A program made the position numbers and the translations under genes. Below the pieces are notes generated by a model. It worked only from the letters and a program-made list of their open reading frames with translations. It made no database searches and was not told where the DNA came from. Below, one piece after another: positions 21,783 to 33,252 of a stretch of DNA of 64,000 nucleotides. Position 1 is the first letter of the stretch, and each line of letters begins with the position of its first letter. This DNA comes from Hesperophylax magnus. Lineage: Eukaryota; Arthropoda; Insecta; Trichoptera; Limnephilidae. The stretch is from assembly GCA_026573805.1 (NCBI GenBank), contig JAIUSX010000718.1, positions 1 to 64,000 of the forward strand, given 5' to 3'.

Positions 21783-22520
21783 TCACCTCAGGGGCGCTTT
21801 CCGTTGAAGTACATCCTCATTGATAGCATAAACATGACTATTTTTAGGGCACAATATGGTACGTTGACTCATCACTAAGGCATCAGGAGTTGTATGTGTC
21901 TCACTGTATATATAGTGAATAATATCTTGACAAATATTTACATTGGGAATAAGCACAGATGATTCTAATGTTCCTTCTACCGAAGGAAGTTTGCCATCTT
22001 CCAAGTCCAAAAGCCATTTAGAAAATATATTTTCACTTTCTAAAGCTCTGACATTTGTTTTTAATTGAAAAGTTTTCAAATGGTACCAAAGTATGCTGCT
22101 TTTTATGCAAGCGGCAATTAATTGTCCTCGTGAAGTACGTCGACACACTGGAAGGATCTGACGAAAGTCTCCGCCCAAAACAATAACTTTGTTACCAAAG
22201 ACAGAATCACTTCCCATGGTATCACGTATAGTACGCTCAATAACTTCTAAAGCTACACCTGGTGCTTCATCCCATATTATAATATCTGCTTCCGTTATAA
22301 TTTTCCGATTCTTTGATGTGACCTTACATGTTGTATTGTCCTGTAAATTGATGGGTAAATTAAAAGCAGTATGATAAAACTCTTTTACCTTTTCGTCTTA
22401 GAGTGTGAATTAAAGTTTAGTAAAGGTATGTTTTCCCTGTTTCGCCTGGGCCATCAATGAAGAAACATTCATTGTCATCATTTTCATGTGAAAAAACTTA
22501 TTCAAAATAGAATTATATGC
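21783..22520 (-). pseudogene. Helitron PIF1-like helicase domain
   Basis: Walker A GPGETGKT (near 22450), Walker B IIIWDEAP (near 22270) and the PIF1 motif VIVLGGDFRQILPV. An in-frame stop follows Walker A and the frame shifts before Walker B. The open part after 22217 is about 144 codons. It would unwind DNA during rolling-circle transposition; non-functional here. Confidence 0.85.
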
Positions 22521-22799
22521 TTGAAGTTGTACGTCATTGAGTTTGGCAGCCATCAATTCACCTAAAGTGTTTTCAGAAATTACATTAAAATCAGATACTT
22601 GTCCAAAACTGCAACTTTCATCAGGTTCAGGTAAGCCCTGCATTCTGCAAGATGAATTCTCCTTCATAAGAATATCCTGTATGTTTAAAAGACAAAGATT
22701 AATTAATAGCTGTTTCTTCAGCAACACCACGATGAAAAAAATCTTCAGCCGAAGATCGAAGGGATACATTGTATTAAAATTAAAACAAATAGATGTCTA

Positions 22800-23090
22800 A
22801 GAATTTTAGGCATCAAATACAATGAAGCCTCCGTCATGCACTGCGTCCATTCTCGTATGTCATCAATGATGTTGCCGCCTCCCCGCTGTCGCCTCGTCCA
22901 CTTTTTACCAGCTGAAAAGACATAGTTATTTGGTACATCTTGATACAGAATAGAGCGTCCCTCAATATCTTTAAGATTTAATTGGAACCACGCTGTTAAA
23001 GAGGTGTTCCTTGTAGATGCTTCCCTAAGAGCCTGTTCCTCCCGCCCCTCTACAAAATAAACAGATTGGCTGTCGGGTAAATGTAAAGCC
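22800..23090 (-). pseudogene. Helitron central region
   Basis: The minus strand reads LALHLPDSQSVYFVEG, TSLTAWFQLN, ILYQDVPNNYVF and KKWTRRQRG, the conserved block between the Rep and helicase domains of animal Helitrons (usually HLPG-QxVYF, LTAFF, YVW, W-RRQRG). Confidence 0.75.
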
Positions 23091-23114
23091 AGAAGTAAAA
23101 TTGAGTGAGATTGA

Positions 23115-23167
23115 TCATGTATAGATAAGCGAGAAAATCTCTAAAAACCCAGTATAAATAAATAAAT
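23115..23167 (+). mobile_element. 5'-truncated LINE tail inside Helitron
   Basis: gcgagaaaatctct then aaaaacccagta and (taaa)n matches the 3' end of the LINE fragment ending at 43527. Orientation is opposite to the Helitron. It sits exactly where the Rep tyrosine segment is missing. Confidence 0.7.
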
Positions 23168-24330
23168 ACTATCCAAAGAGGAACAAATTTCAACATTAAT
23201 ATGAGCATCATATTTTTTGCTAAGGAATGCATTATATGGAACAACAAATCGATTGTCGATACGTATATCCCGAACAACGTGATTTTCAGAAAAATTATCA
23301 CGTATCCTGTACTCTGGGTAGCCTGCGAAATTATTATCAGTAGCATCTTTAAATGATTTGGGGAATTTTTTAGAGCACTTACCGTATACCATGCAGACTG
23401 ACCTTGGATTAAGTACGCCACATGGTCCATGAATGTTATTTTTTTAAATAATATGGTACAAAGCCGTTCTTCGGATGGGGTAGTTCTGCAGATACGGCAT
23501 TATCAATATCAGAAGCTGTATACAACTTATCTTGGCTGCAAAGTGTAAACACACCATGTAGATGAGGGAGTCCTCTTTTTTGCTGTTCAATTGTATACAC
23601 CCAACAAATTACCTTTCCAAAAACATGTTTCTCAGTCATATCATGAATAAATTTCTTGACTTTTAGATGGAAAACCTTGGCTACCATATCAGGCCTGTCC
23701 GCGGCCGATTGATAATGTTCCAATTCGGTTGGTATTTCTGGCCATTTGGGATTGCATGTAAAAGTTATGACGACGACAGGACGACCAAATTTACGTACCA
23801 TTGCCATTGAAACTTGATAAAGTTTATTCACATGGCGTGGTCCACCAGTAAATGAAGATGGAAGAATGACTGTATTACCTGCACATACTCCTCTATCAGT
23901 GGCTAAATTTCTTACATGGTTTTGCAAACCTTGATAGCATTCCACTCTGAGGTGTCGTTGGTTTTTCCTAATGTAATCTAGGCGACCAGATTGGTAAATA
24001 ATGTAAGCATGAATTAAATACTGTTGAAAAAGTTTACCCGCATAATGGATTGGATTAAATATGTTTCTTCGCACTGCTAATTTACTTGCATAAAACTACA
24101 TAGCAGTTACAGTATGACATTGAGCAGTACAGAAATCAGCATGATGCTGAAAGCCTGGAGTCCAACCACATTCACCTGATGGAAATAGTAGTGGGAAAAC
24201 CATGGGATCTAAATGCTTTGATAAAGTTGCCATCCTTTGAGGTCCTTCAACATTTTTAGGTTAAACAGCGATATCTATACCCGATGACAAATTCCCGTCT
24301 GTCTGCTACGTAAACCATGGCGATATCGTG
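23140..24330 (-). pseudogene. Helitron Rep (HUH nuclease) domain, tyrosine segment lost
   Basis: Frames read VYVADRREFVIGYRYRCLT, then a 212-codon frame from 24074 with RDYIRKNQ, VILPSSFTGGPRHV, ITFTCNPKWPEI and the metal-binding HUH motif LPHLHGV, then out of phase CSKKFPKSF, RFVVPYNAF and HINVEICSSLDSI. The block that should follow, carrying the catalytic tyrosines (KYLxKY-type), is absent and replaced by a LINE tail at 23115-23167. Confidence 0.85.
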
Positions 24331-24529
24331 AGAACTGGTTGGAGCATTGTACCTCTGATGAACGTGTAAATAATAGACGTATATCTCTCACCTGCCCACC
24401 CTCAGCCGCAATGCGTATTTCTTCTTCCTCGACAGCTTCTTTTAGTTCAATCATCAATTATTTGCATTATATTTTTATAGCAATCGGCATAACATGGATG
24501 ACTCATACGCACTCTAACAGCCTCATCAG

Positions 24530-24950
24530 GATCATATAGATAAAGCTGAGCATAGGAAGGTATTTTACCTGCAACTTGTATACTTCTGGAAGTCAGATGA
24601 TAAACCTAACCAAATTTTTTTAAACAATATGGACCATTACCTGGGATATTAGCTATTTGCGCTCCAAATGAGGCAAATCTATTAGCACTGTATACATCTA
24701 GTAGCATTTGTATTGACAAACAAAATTCCTAAAGTTTTTAGATTGACTACAATCTCCTGTCAATCATTCGTTAAGTGCTGGAGGATAAGCTAAAATTTGT
24801 GGTATATGGCACTTCAATCGCTTGGTAAATTTCCCTCTCATTCGAACATTCCGAAATTTGACCAATTCTGGTAAAATATTGCCCACATACCTTTTAGCCA
24901 TAGTAATTAAATTGAAATAATAATCTGAAAACAAAATATTTCTTTTTAGC
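24530..24950 (-). pseudogene. Helitron N-terminal region
   Basis: Frames read KCHIPQILAYPPALNE, LTGDCSQSKNFRNF, ANRFASFGAQIANIPG and YAQLYLYDPDEAVRVRM, matching the N-terminal conserved block of Helitron proteins. Broken by stops. Confidence 0.7.
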
Positions 24951-25221
24951 GATTCACAGCGATAGTTTTTAAAAGAAATATCTACGGTTATCACGTCAAT
25001 AATAATTCTGTAATTATCACATATAAACATGACAGCTGATGACAGCGAATGGGGTCGGTGTTGTAATATCAAAAAATAATTAATTACGTATAAGTATCGA
25101 GTGGAACTGGTTATTTTTTATTTAATTTATAATGGTGGATTTATAAATATATATTATATTTATTATTTATAATTATAATATATCTCACATTAAATAATCA
25201 CACTGACATTGTACATTGCTT

Positions 25222-25403
25222 GACACTAACTGGCTATAAAAGTTTTTTACATTGATTGGAAATCCATATACGCTGGCAACACTGAACAATCTGTCTTTCG
25301 CGTGAATAATGTGACACTAACTGGCTATAAAAGTTTTTTACATTGATTGGAAATCCATATACGCTGGCAACACTGAACAATCTGTCTTTCGCGTGAATAA
25401 TGA
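25222..25403. repeat. 91-bp perfect tandem duplication
   Basis: Two adjacent copies of a 91-base unit starting gacactaactggctataaa and ending cgtgaataatg. No difference between the copies was seen. Confidence 0.95.
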
Positions 25404-25654
25404 TAAACGTCAAATTTTAATACGTAATTGTGGATAATTTTTACTGTAATATAATGAATCCAATGGATTGTCAACTTTCTAAAACATATTCTCTTCGATA
25501 TTATCCAAAAATTATATGAGCATCGTGTCTTAATTTTCAAATCGTGTCTTTTCAAGTTAGCGGAATTTAACCGAAACAGACAATTTAAATTTGACCAATC
25601 AGAGGGCCTACACCGTCCAGACGCTGGAGTATTAATAATATCAGATAATTTGTT

Positions 25655-26170
25655 AATCATTCAAATTATTAATAATTTGGACGATTTGTACAGCGCCGTT
25701 TTTGTGCAAAATCACCTCAAGAGCGCTGTACAAATATATAATACATTTCTACAATGATCTATGTTATTACTAACTATATATGGAGATAATATACAGTACA
25801 ATACATACCTGGTAGGTCACTTGAGATTAACATTAACTAATTGTTTATTAGCGAAATTTAGATACAGGATTTAGGACATAATTGGAAAATTGGATATAAC
25901 TGGACTTTCTCTCAGGAATGGTATATTTAATTTATGGGTATGACGGCTTAAAAAGGTAAGTTTTTCGTTTAGACCTGAATTCTGTTGGACTTGTTATAGA
26001 TCTTAGTTCCGGAGGGAGTTTATTCCAAGCCTTCGGCCCAGATGCTCCGAAAGCGCGATCACCAAACTTAGTATTTGGCTTGCGCTTAGGTTCAATCAGT
26101 CTGCCTACAGCTGATTTACCTCATACCAGTCAAAGAAGTTCTGAAATCACGAGGTGCGGCGACTCCTTCG
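25655..26170 (-). mobile_element. LINE 3' end (family A)
   Basis: The minus strand encodes the RT C-terminus: GRLIEPKRKPNTKFGDRAFG, then PKAWNKLPPELRSITS and stop, then a 3' UTR ending with agcgc...ggtgattttgcacaaaaacggcgctgtacaaatcgtcc. Same family as 62327-62745, with shorter ends at 30243 and 58255. Confidence 0.8.
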
Positions 26171-26426
26171 ACCTCGTCCCCCATAATAATAAAAACGCAT
26201 TTATACAGCGCAATTTGATGATATTTAATCCTAAGTTCACCATCATGAATTTTCCCCTATAACCTAGCTGGGCGACCTTTATTTGGTGCCCCTCGTGATG
26301 TGGGCAGTTACCTTCATCAAACACAAGTTCATTATATTTTTATGTGAAACCACACCGAGTGGTGTACCTGTGTATTTTTAAGGTAATTTGGTTTAGTTGA
26401 GTCATTCTCTATCCTTGTCTTTACGA

Positions 26427-26446
26427 GGGCGCTTTCGCCCTCGGGA
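26427..26446. other. perfect GC hairpin
   Basis: gagggcg-cttt-cgccctc inside AT-rich DNA. It could be the subterminal hairpin of a lost Helitron, but no CTRR end is adjacent. Confidence 0.5.
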
Positions 26447-26589
26447 CGATCATAAATTCACGAAAACAGAGCAATTAAAATTAGTATATAAAACTACCCG
26501 CGAAAATTCATGGGATATTATAATTATGTTGTGTAATTACACAGCAGAACTTGTTTATAAATAAACTGTTTTTACAAATTGAAAATAAT

Positions 26590-27150
26590 ACAGGGTTTTC
26601 CAATAAGAGGTGTTATTTTGAATAGCTTACTATTTCGGTAGATGTTCCTTTTGAAGCTGTCATTTTTTGACACTTAACAAGTAGAAACTTTGCCATTAAT
26701 ACAAATGGAACGATATATGCTTCAACAACGCATTGAAATTATTAAAATTCACTTGAGTGAATCAAATGCAAATCATCTTGAGTGATGAGGCCCATTTCCA
26801 CCTCGGTGGCTTCGTCAACAAGCAAAATTGTCGCATCTGGGGCTCGGAAAACCCAAGAGTTATTGTTGAAAAGCATCTCTATCCTCAATGTGTGACTGTT
26901 TGGTGCGGTTTATGGTCCGGCGGAGTCAATGGACCTTACTTTTTCGAAAATGAGGCTGGTGCAACAGTTACGGTGAATAGATTGCGCTATCGAGAGATGA
27001 TTAATGATTTTTTTATGGCCGGAATTGGATGGTATTGATCTGGACAACGTTTACTTTCAGCAAGACGGCGCTACGTGCCACACAAGGAACGAAACCATTG
27101 ATCTTTTACGATTGAATATCAAAATAACACCTCTTATTGGAAAACCCTGT
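26590..27150 (+). mobile_element. internally deleted Tc1/mariner-like transposon
   Basis: Perfect 31-bp inverted repeats (26590-26620 and 27120-27150) enclose the first about 18 codons of a transposase (MERYMLQQRIEIIKIH at 26705) fused by deletion to its catalytic half. The latter contains SDEAHFHLGG, VNKQNCRIWG, VTVWCGLWSGG and VYFQQDGATCHTR with two DDE aspartates. One frameshift lies near 27030, and the third catalytic residue is lost. The target site may be TA with one mutated base (TG on the right). Confidence 0.88.
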
Positions 27151-27214
27151 GTTATTGAATATATAAAAAAACCAAATGGAGTTCTACAAATTAAACTTGA
27201 TATCAATATATAAT

Positions 27215-27560
27215 TTCAATGTCGAAATCCGCGAAATATTTTTTTTTTTAAATTACATTATAGGTAGCTACTATGAATTTTGATCCAATTTTGAAAGTGA
27301 CACTTAAATTCAAAACAAATCCGAGTTACTGAGGACACACAACCCATGAAAAATCACTGGATATTATTTCCAATTTTTTTTAATGCAATTATAACCATTT
27401 TCTGTAATATTATATTATAGATATGTACCAACTTCGTTTCTCTGAATTTTTCACACAACTAGTTCCAATTTTGAAAATACACTCAAATTTAGCAAATTCG
27501 AGTTCTACAGTACATTGAAACAGTGTTATAGACGGACATGCAAACGAAAATAGTAGGTAT
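27215..27560 (-). mobile_element. diverged Helitron copy (45055-45498 family)
   Basis: It shares cgaaat, acccatgaaaaatcac, ttataggtag, caattttgaaa(at/gt)gaca and aattcgagtt phrases with 45055-45498. Ends eroded. Confidence 0.5.
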
Positions 27561-27868
27561 CTTTTAATATTAGGGGGGTGAAACGAGTCTGTGTCTGTAC
27601 TGCCAGCCTATAGCTATAAATCGATACACGATGATTAGAAGGTACAAAGGTATTAAACTTTGTGCATATCAAACAACGACCGGAACGCACTTCACTGTTG
27701 ATGTAAACTATGATATACACTAGGTAAGCCATAGTGAAACATTTGAATTAAATAAATAGTAAGAAGTTAAAATGATACAAATTTAATTTATTTACATATA
27801 CAATGTCTTCGTCCGTCAACGAAAATAATGTGTTTTGTTTTGTGTTTGACTATTATATAATTTATCTT

Positions 27869-28605
27869 AAGACCCCGTAGTAAGCGTTCAAAGATGGTTT
27901 GAAAGGGAGATATGTAAATGCGAATGTTAGAAGGACCGCGCTAATATTAAAAAAGCGATAATAATTAAGCGAAAATGGTGAAAATATTTAATAAAACACG
28001 ACTAGTTTGAAATACAGCAAAATTTTTTCGGCAAATGCTTCAGTTGCATTTAATGATACACTGTGATTTTTTTCATAACTATGACATATTAAATAACAGA
28101 ACGAAACGTGTTTTTAATCTGAATCCAAAACTGCTCTCCTATATCTCATCCATAATAATCTTCATATTACAAATCAACCAAAAGCCATAATAAAAACCAG
28201 GTCATCAACAAATAAAACACTGAACATTCCGATAACACACACCACACACGGACAAAGACACTTTCAATACTACGCAACCAAACTTTTTAACAGTATGCCC
28301 ATTACTTTGAAAAAAATAATGACTACAAATACATCTACAAACTTTCTCAAAAAACATATCGTAGCCTGGATAAAAAATCAAGATATTCACTTTATCCAAA
28401 AGATTATAATTCCAAACCAAACATAACCAAAATATAATATGTAAAATTAAATATTATACACGTTCTTCAAGCACACTTTTTTCTCTGTACTACAATATAA
28501 ACCATTGCAATCATTTGTAAAATGTGTATTCAAGAATAGACATAAATAAATAAATAAAATCATTTTTGGAGCTTACTTTGCAATTTTTTTCTATCGAGAG
28601 AATTT
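27869..28605 (+). repeat. dispersed repeat interrupted by a LINE fragment
   Basis: 27869-28113 plus 28558-28605 align by eye with 29936-30235 (cccgtagtaagcgttc, agatggtttgaaagg, gatacactgtgattttttt, atattaaataacag, atttttttctatcga). The LINE piece 28114-28557 splits this copy. Confidence 0.8.
28114..28557 (+). mobile_element. 5'-truncated LINE 3' end
   Basis: It encodes an RT C-terminus reading RHFQYYATKLFNSMPITLKK and NFLKKHIVAWIKNQ, stop, UTR, and an (aaat)n tail at 28538-28557. Its insertion into the surrounding repeat is shown by the intact copy at 29936. Confidence 0.75.
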
Positions 28606-28699
28606 CATTTAATTAACGTTTCGGCAAAACATAGATATTAACTCCAAAAATTACATTTTTTCTAAAACTTAAAGAGTAACTTAACTTGTCATAAATCTG

Positions 28700-29560
28700 T
28701 AGAAATTGGGTATGTGAGGGCTTAAAGAAAAAGATATTTCTGGTTGATGCAAATTAAAATACACCCCTGTTTTTCCCTGATATTTATTTCTCACAGCACA
28801 GCCCATTGTTTTAATCTTAGTTATAGTCAGTGTCCATTTACTAGAGCAGTATATGGTTCTAACCTTTCTCCCTTCAGCTTAATATTATACACCCACCAAA
28901 GTCACTATAAACCAAGCATTGTTATAAAAACGCGGCTTGGTCTTGGTCACATTTCACATTTGCCACGAGTGTTTATGTATTCAGGAGCCGGGGACGTCAT
29001 CCTTGACAACCTGTTCAGGGCAATCATTCGCCTGAAGGGGGCCGACCCCCGAAGGTCTTTCAATTCTGGAATCAGAAGGAGAAGCGATCGGTGTGAGAGC
29101 TGACCTCCAACCGACGCTTCTACAAGAAGGCGATCTGAAATTGACATCAACACTGCCAGACGTCAAGACTACCAGACGATAACAGTCAAATCTCACCAAG
29201 GAATATTCTGGATAAGGACCGCCATTACATAATATTGGAGTTTTCCCAACCATTCAAATTCTTATTATGTTGCCCTCCTTATCCAGAATATTCCTCATCC
29301 CCTGTCTGGTAAGACTACAATTGAAAAGACAGCGTAACTTCATCGCGTGCGTACATGCCTAGCTGTTGGCGGCAGTGGATGATTTCACAGAGGAAGGAAA
29401 TTGCGCGGCAAATGGCACACTGAGAAAAGTTAAGAGGAGAAAAGAAGCCGAAATCGGATAGAAAAAGAGATCAAGAATAGACCAAGGAATATTCCGGATA
29501 AGGAACGGTACTACACAATAAAATTTGAATGCGTATTTCATCACCTTTCAAAAACAGTTT
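28700..29560. other. unclassified repeat-like DNA
   Basis: Contains a 20-base exact inverted repeat (aggaatattctggataagga at 29201-29220 and its complement at 29277-29296) and a third near copy at 29484. Frames on both strands up to 119 codons match nothing I recognise. Confidence 0.4.
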
Positions 29561-29935
29561 TTAGTTTTCGGATACGTTCAGAAATATTCCATTTATTTGG
29601 ATTTTATTCCTACCGTCTGATAGCATATGCCAGAGACCTGGGGGGTTAATGTCCACACCCATCTGGTCGATACAAAACTTATCATATTTCATATCGCAAA
29701 ATCCAATCTTGTGTAATCTATTTCAACGACCAAAATGCACATTATTGATCGCATTTCGCAGAGCGGAATTCCCTGAGCAATAAACGCCGACTACAAATAA
29801 ATGTACAGTCAACTGCAAACAACACATAATGGCGCGAATACATTTGCGAACCGAAACGCGAGCCGAGCGTCGAATTATGAGAAAGGAACGAAGCAACATC
29901 AAATGGCGAAAAACGCAGCATTAGGATTCGATTAA

Positions 29936-30235
29936 GGCCCCGTAGTAAGCGTTCTAAGATGGTTTGAAAGGAAGATATGTAAATACGAATTTTCGAGCAA
30001 GCGCGCTAGTATTTAAAAAAAGCGATAACAATCAAGCCAAATTGGTGAAAATATTTAGTAAAACAAGACTCGTTTGAAATAGAATAAAAACCCTTGACTA
30101 ATGCTTTAGTTGCATTTAAAGATACACTGTGATTTTTTTCATGTGTATAACATATTAAATAACAGAAAAAAGTGTTTTTTAATAATTTTCGAAGCTTTCA
30201 TTGCGATTTTTTTCTATCGACTATTTTATATTTCT
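29936..30235 (+). repeat. dispersed repeat, uninterrupted copy
   Basis: Counterpart of 27869-28605 without the LINE insertion. Confidence 0.8.
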
Positions 30236-30242
30236 ATTTTCT

Positions 30243-30300
30243 AAAACGGCGCGATACAAATCATCCAAATATTATTATAATATATATTTTTTAAATATAA
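30243..30300 (+). mobile_element. very short LINE tail (family A)
   Basis: aaaacggcgc-gatacaaatcatccaaatatt then (att)n matches the last bases of 62327-62745. Confidence 0.6.
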
Positions 30301-30374
30301 ATATTCTCGGCTTACGAGTAACCTGACAATATTTTAAAATCTTCTTCCACACAGTAAGCGGAAAAAGTTGCTTG

Positions 30375-30465
30375 TCTCGTAATGGAGGACTTAGCTTAAT
30401 TGAACTCACGACGCCTGTGTGGGACCCAAACTCAATGTCAACTCAGCCACTGACCGGTCACTTTT
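30375..30465 (-). repeat. tRNA-derived SINE fragment
   Basis: The minus strand has A box TGGCTGAGTTGACA and a B-box-like gtgagttcaatta about 45 bases downstream. Confidence 0.5.
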
Positions 30466-30469
30466 ATTT

Positions 30470-31461
30470 TTCATCTATATATGTTTTTTTTATCAAAAGT
30501 AACATTCTCACCAAAACATTCCATAAAGTTTCAGGAAGTTAGGAAAAGTTAAGTTTAAGAAAATTCTAATAGAAATCTATTGAGTAAACATGAATGCCTT
30601 ATTGGTGCCTCCCCAAGTATATTAGTGTACTGTGCAGTGTGCAGCTGACTGTAGTTAGTGTAATAGTAAACAGTGCGCCGCCACTTTCCTCCAGACTGTT
30701 TGGCACTTTTAACTTCTAGACAGGTTCATAGATGGCACTTTCTCTCCAAAGCTTTAATACGGCGGCGAACATTTACAAACCATCACAGATACGGGAGCAT
30801 GAATTTAATATTTTTATTTACCATTTTTTAAGTACCAAACTTAAAAAATGGTAATTCAGTATTAGTGGTTCTTAAAATTATTCCTACAGTGTGCTTTACC
30901 AAATACAGATCTAATATTATAACACTAAATACACTGTTTATACAAAGTGATGACAAAACTTAGAATAACAATAACAGCAGGACAGGACAAAACAAGAATA
31001 TTAAAACTAAAACATAATATAAAACAGGAGGCAGTTTGTGCTCAGAAATGAGAATTTTCTGAGCAGACACTTTAAAAAGGTACAATAAGGAGACAACCGA
31101 AACCAAACAATTACCGGAAGTTTTAGAATATGGCTAATTATAAAATATTGAAAAGAAGTTAACATTTATGACTGGTAAGATTTTTTAAATAATTTTGTTT
31201 TTAAAGCCCGTTTATTCAGCCAAATTCAATGTATTCTTTCGGCCCTTTTTATAATTACGTTTATGAAATGTTGGCATAATTTCAATTTAATACCCCTCAA
31301 TAAAAATTCTATCCCACAATCCCGCGGGATTTAAAAAGGGTGCCGGATTTTCAAATCCCAAATATAATCTAAGTACGAATAAAATGATACGGTCATGAAC
31401 CTAGTATGGTAGCTGATAGAAATCAAATGAATTGTAATGTTAAATATGTGTGTAAAATTGA
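30470..31461. other. no recognisable gene
   Basis: AT-rich intergenic or intronic DNA. A short inverted repeat around 30820-30850 (ccattttttaagtacc / aaaaaatggt) is the only structure seen. Confidence 0.4.
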
Positions 31462-31766
31462 TCTTAGTATATAAAAAATCAGTCTGCGTATGTTTGTTCT
31501 CACACAACTCGAAAAGTAGTCGACCGATATCGCTGAAAATTTCAAAGGTTGTTCTCATTAGTGCCAGGAGTGTTTCGACAATTGTACAAGAAGTCGGGGA
31601 CCCCGGAGGAATACTTAAAGCAATATCTCTGCACCGGAATGGGATACGGAGTCGAATTAAAGTCGATGTAATGTAGTTTTAACGGTAACTTTGTGGTATA
31701 CAGTAGTGAAGTCGAAGACGCCCGAGAAATACATAAGCAATAGCGAAGCATTGCTGGGTCATCTAG
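31462..31766 (+). mobile_element. complete non-autonomous Helitron, 305 bp
   Basis: Starts TCTTAGTATATAAAAA after A, ends with hairpin gcaatagcgaagcattgc, gggtcat and CTAG before T. This is exactly the A|T insertion rule. Related diverged copies: 9696-9895 (minus) and 34011-34450. Confidence 0.88.
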
Positions 31767-31904
31767 TATTATGTAAAAAAATAATAAAAATAAAATATTT
31801 CCTAGATACAATTGTTAATTAGAAATCCATGCAAATATATTTTAGTACTTTAAGAGCATTTTTTAGGGTACAAAATACCATAAGGTCGAAGCAAGTACGG
31901 TGAG

Positions 31905-32055
31905 CTACTATAGGGGTCCCAACTGCTCCTAACCGTCTGGAGCCAGTGAGACTATGGCATCCCCGATCGGGGTACGTCTGAGGTTGAAGTTAGTGGAGAC
32001 AGGAAGGAGATGGGAAGAGGAACGTGAGAGAGTACCTGGCTATTTAGATCTGGTC
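31905..32055 (+). repeat. copy of ggcatcccc dispersed repeat
   Basis: gtcccaactgctcc, tggagccagtgagac, ggcatccccgatc and gagtacctggctattta are shared with 14637 and 44125. The last phrase is also near 16650. Confidence 0.7.
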
Positions 32056-32384
32056 AAGTATACTATATATTATTTTTAATTAATAAATTGAGAAATAACA
32101 TAAATTAATCAAATAAAATTCACTTGCTCACTTCTGTGGGACTGTCAACTTCGGTGAGTCTACACTGGTGTTTCTTTTTCTTTTTTTTTATCTCTTTTTG
32201 TTTGCTAGTAGTAACATTGTTCTGCTTGTGCTACTAACATAACTACTAACTTGAGCATCCTGCAAAGTGCTTACTAACCCCTCATGCAGGGACATTCGAG
32301 GTCTAGAATCGTTATAATATAGAGTCGTCCTTCAATAAAAAAAAATTAGAGTCCTGGTTGAGTACCCTGAAGGAGTAGCTATAT

Positions 32385-32500
32385 GTTACTTATACCGGGG
32401 TGGGAACCTTCAATGCTCACGCCGGAATTTGAACCCACGACCTTCCGATTGCTAGTCGAGAGCTTTACTCCACGACCACGGAGAGTGCTATCAAACACAG
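32385..32500 (-). repeat. tRNA-derived SINE
   Basis: The minus strand has tRNA-like A box (tggtcgtggagtaaagctc) and B box (gggttcaaattccggcg), then an unrelated tail ending near a poly-A/T run at 32336. The acceptor stem does not pair, so it is not a tRNA gene. Confidence 0.65.
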
Positions 32501-32974
32501 AGGCTGTGAAAAAGAATAAAGTGATACAGTGAAACGCGGGAGTTAGCACAGTGGAAAGTTACTGAAAAATTTTGTTGTAATAAAACAGTTTTGACAGTGC
32601 ACGTTTTAAATTAAATTTCACTTTAAATTCAGACGCCAAAACGCGGTAGGTTTTGAAAGTCTCCCTGCATGCACATTTGAGTCCGGCGCAGTGACTTGAC
32701 TTGGTGTCGGGCCAAAATTTGCGCAAAAAGTGATCTTTAAAATGAGAGGCAATAGTACACTACACTATTCCGCTCTTGCCTCTTGCACAGGAGCCAAACT
32801 ACCCACTTAAAGCGAAATTCTCGCTTTCCCCGGCAGTACAGACTGCACTGAAAACAGTATGTTTATTTACTTTTCTGAATACAACATTTTATTATACTCG
32901 TATATTGATTTTTAATCAAACATTCTAATTTCTGTTGCCTAGTTAGTTAACTATTTCTTTCTTCGTTCATTCGA

Positions 32975-33140
32975 TCTTTTACATTTCTCACACGATCATA
33001 CGCGGTTTTAACTCACACACGCCTCAGGGGTCTCATTTCTACAGCATTCAGTCTACTTTCATCCTTCCTCTGCTAGTTACATGCCTCACTGCTATTCAGC
33101 AGGGTAGGTAACAGCACTACATTGTAGACTGCTGCTAGTC
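32975..33140 (-). pseudogene. LINE (RTE-like or similar) RT C-terminal relic
   Basis: The minus strand reads VLLPTLLNSSEAC then QRKDESRLNAVEMRPLRRVC, recalling the SEAW-type and RLxAxEMRFLRR motif common after the RT domain of several LINE clades. Confidence 0.55.
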
Positions 33141-33252
33141 AGCGGTTTACTAAAATTTTCAAAAAAATATTTTTAGAATTATTATACTCGTATAACCCTC
33201 AACTTAGCATTCCCAAAGATGACATAGACTCCTTGCCCTCAGTATAAGCCTG

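Larger units (their letters stand above)
20862..25100 (-). mobile_element. degenerate autonomous Helitron (RepHel)
   Basis: Rolling-circle transposon, minus strand. In order from the right: an N-terminal zinc-finger-like region (near 24900-24700), a Rep/HUH domain (24330-23140), a central region (23090-22800), and a PIF1-type helicase (22520-21783). It ends with a GC hairpin and CTAG at 20862 followed by T, as Helitrons require. Stops, frameshifts and a missing segment around the catalytic tyrosines make it inactive. The 5' TC terminus lies somewhere right of 25.1 kb and could not be fixed. Confidence 0.85.

Noticed and set aside
23050..23430. 126-codon hydrophobic minus frame
   Set aside because: Out-of-frame reading of the Helitron Rep region; the correct frame gives Helitron motifs.
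32385..32500. tRNA gene on the minus strand
   Set aside because: A and B boxes are present but no acceptor stem or proper cloverleaf forms; a SINE head explains it.
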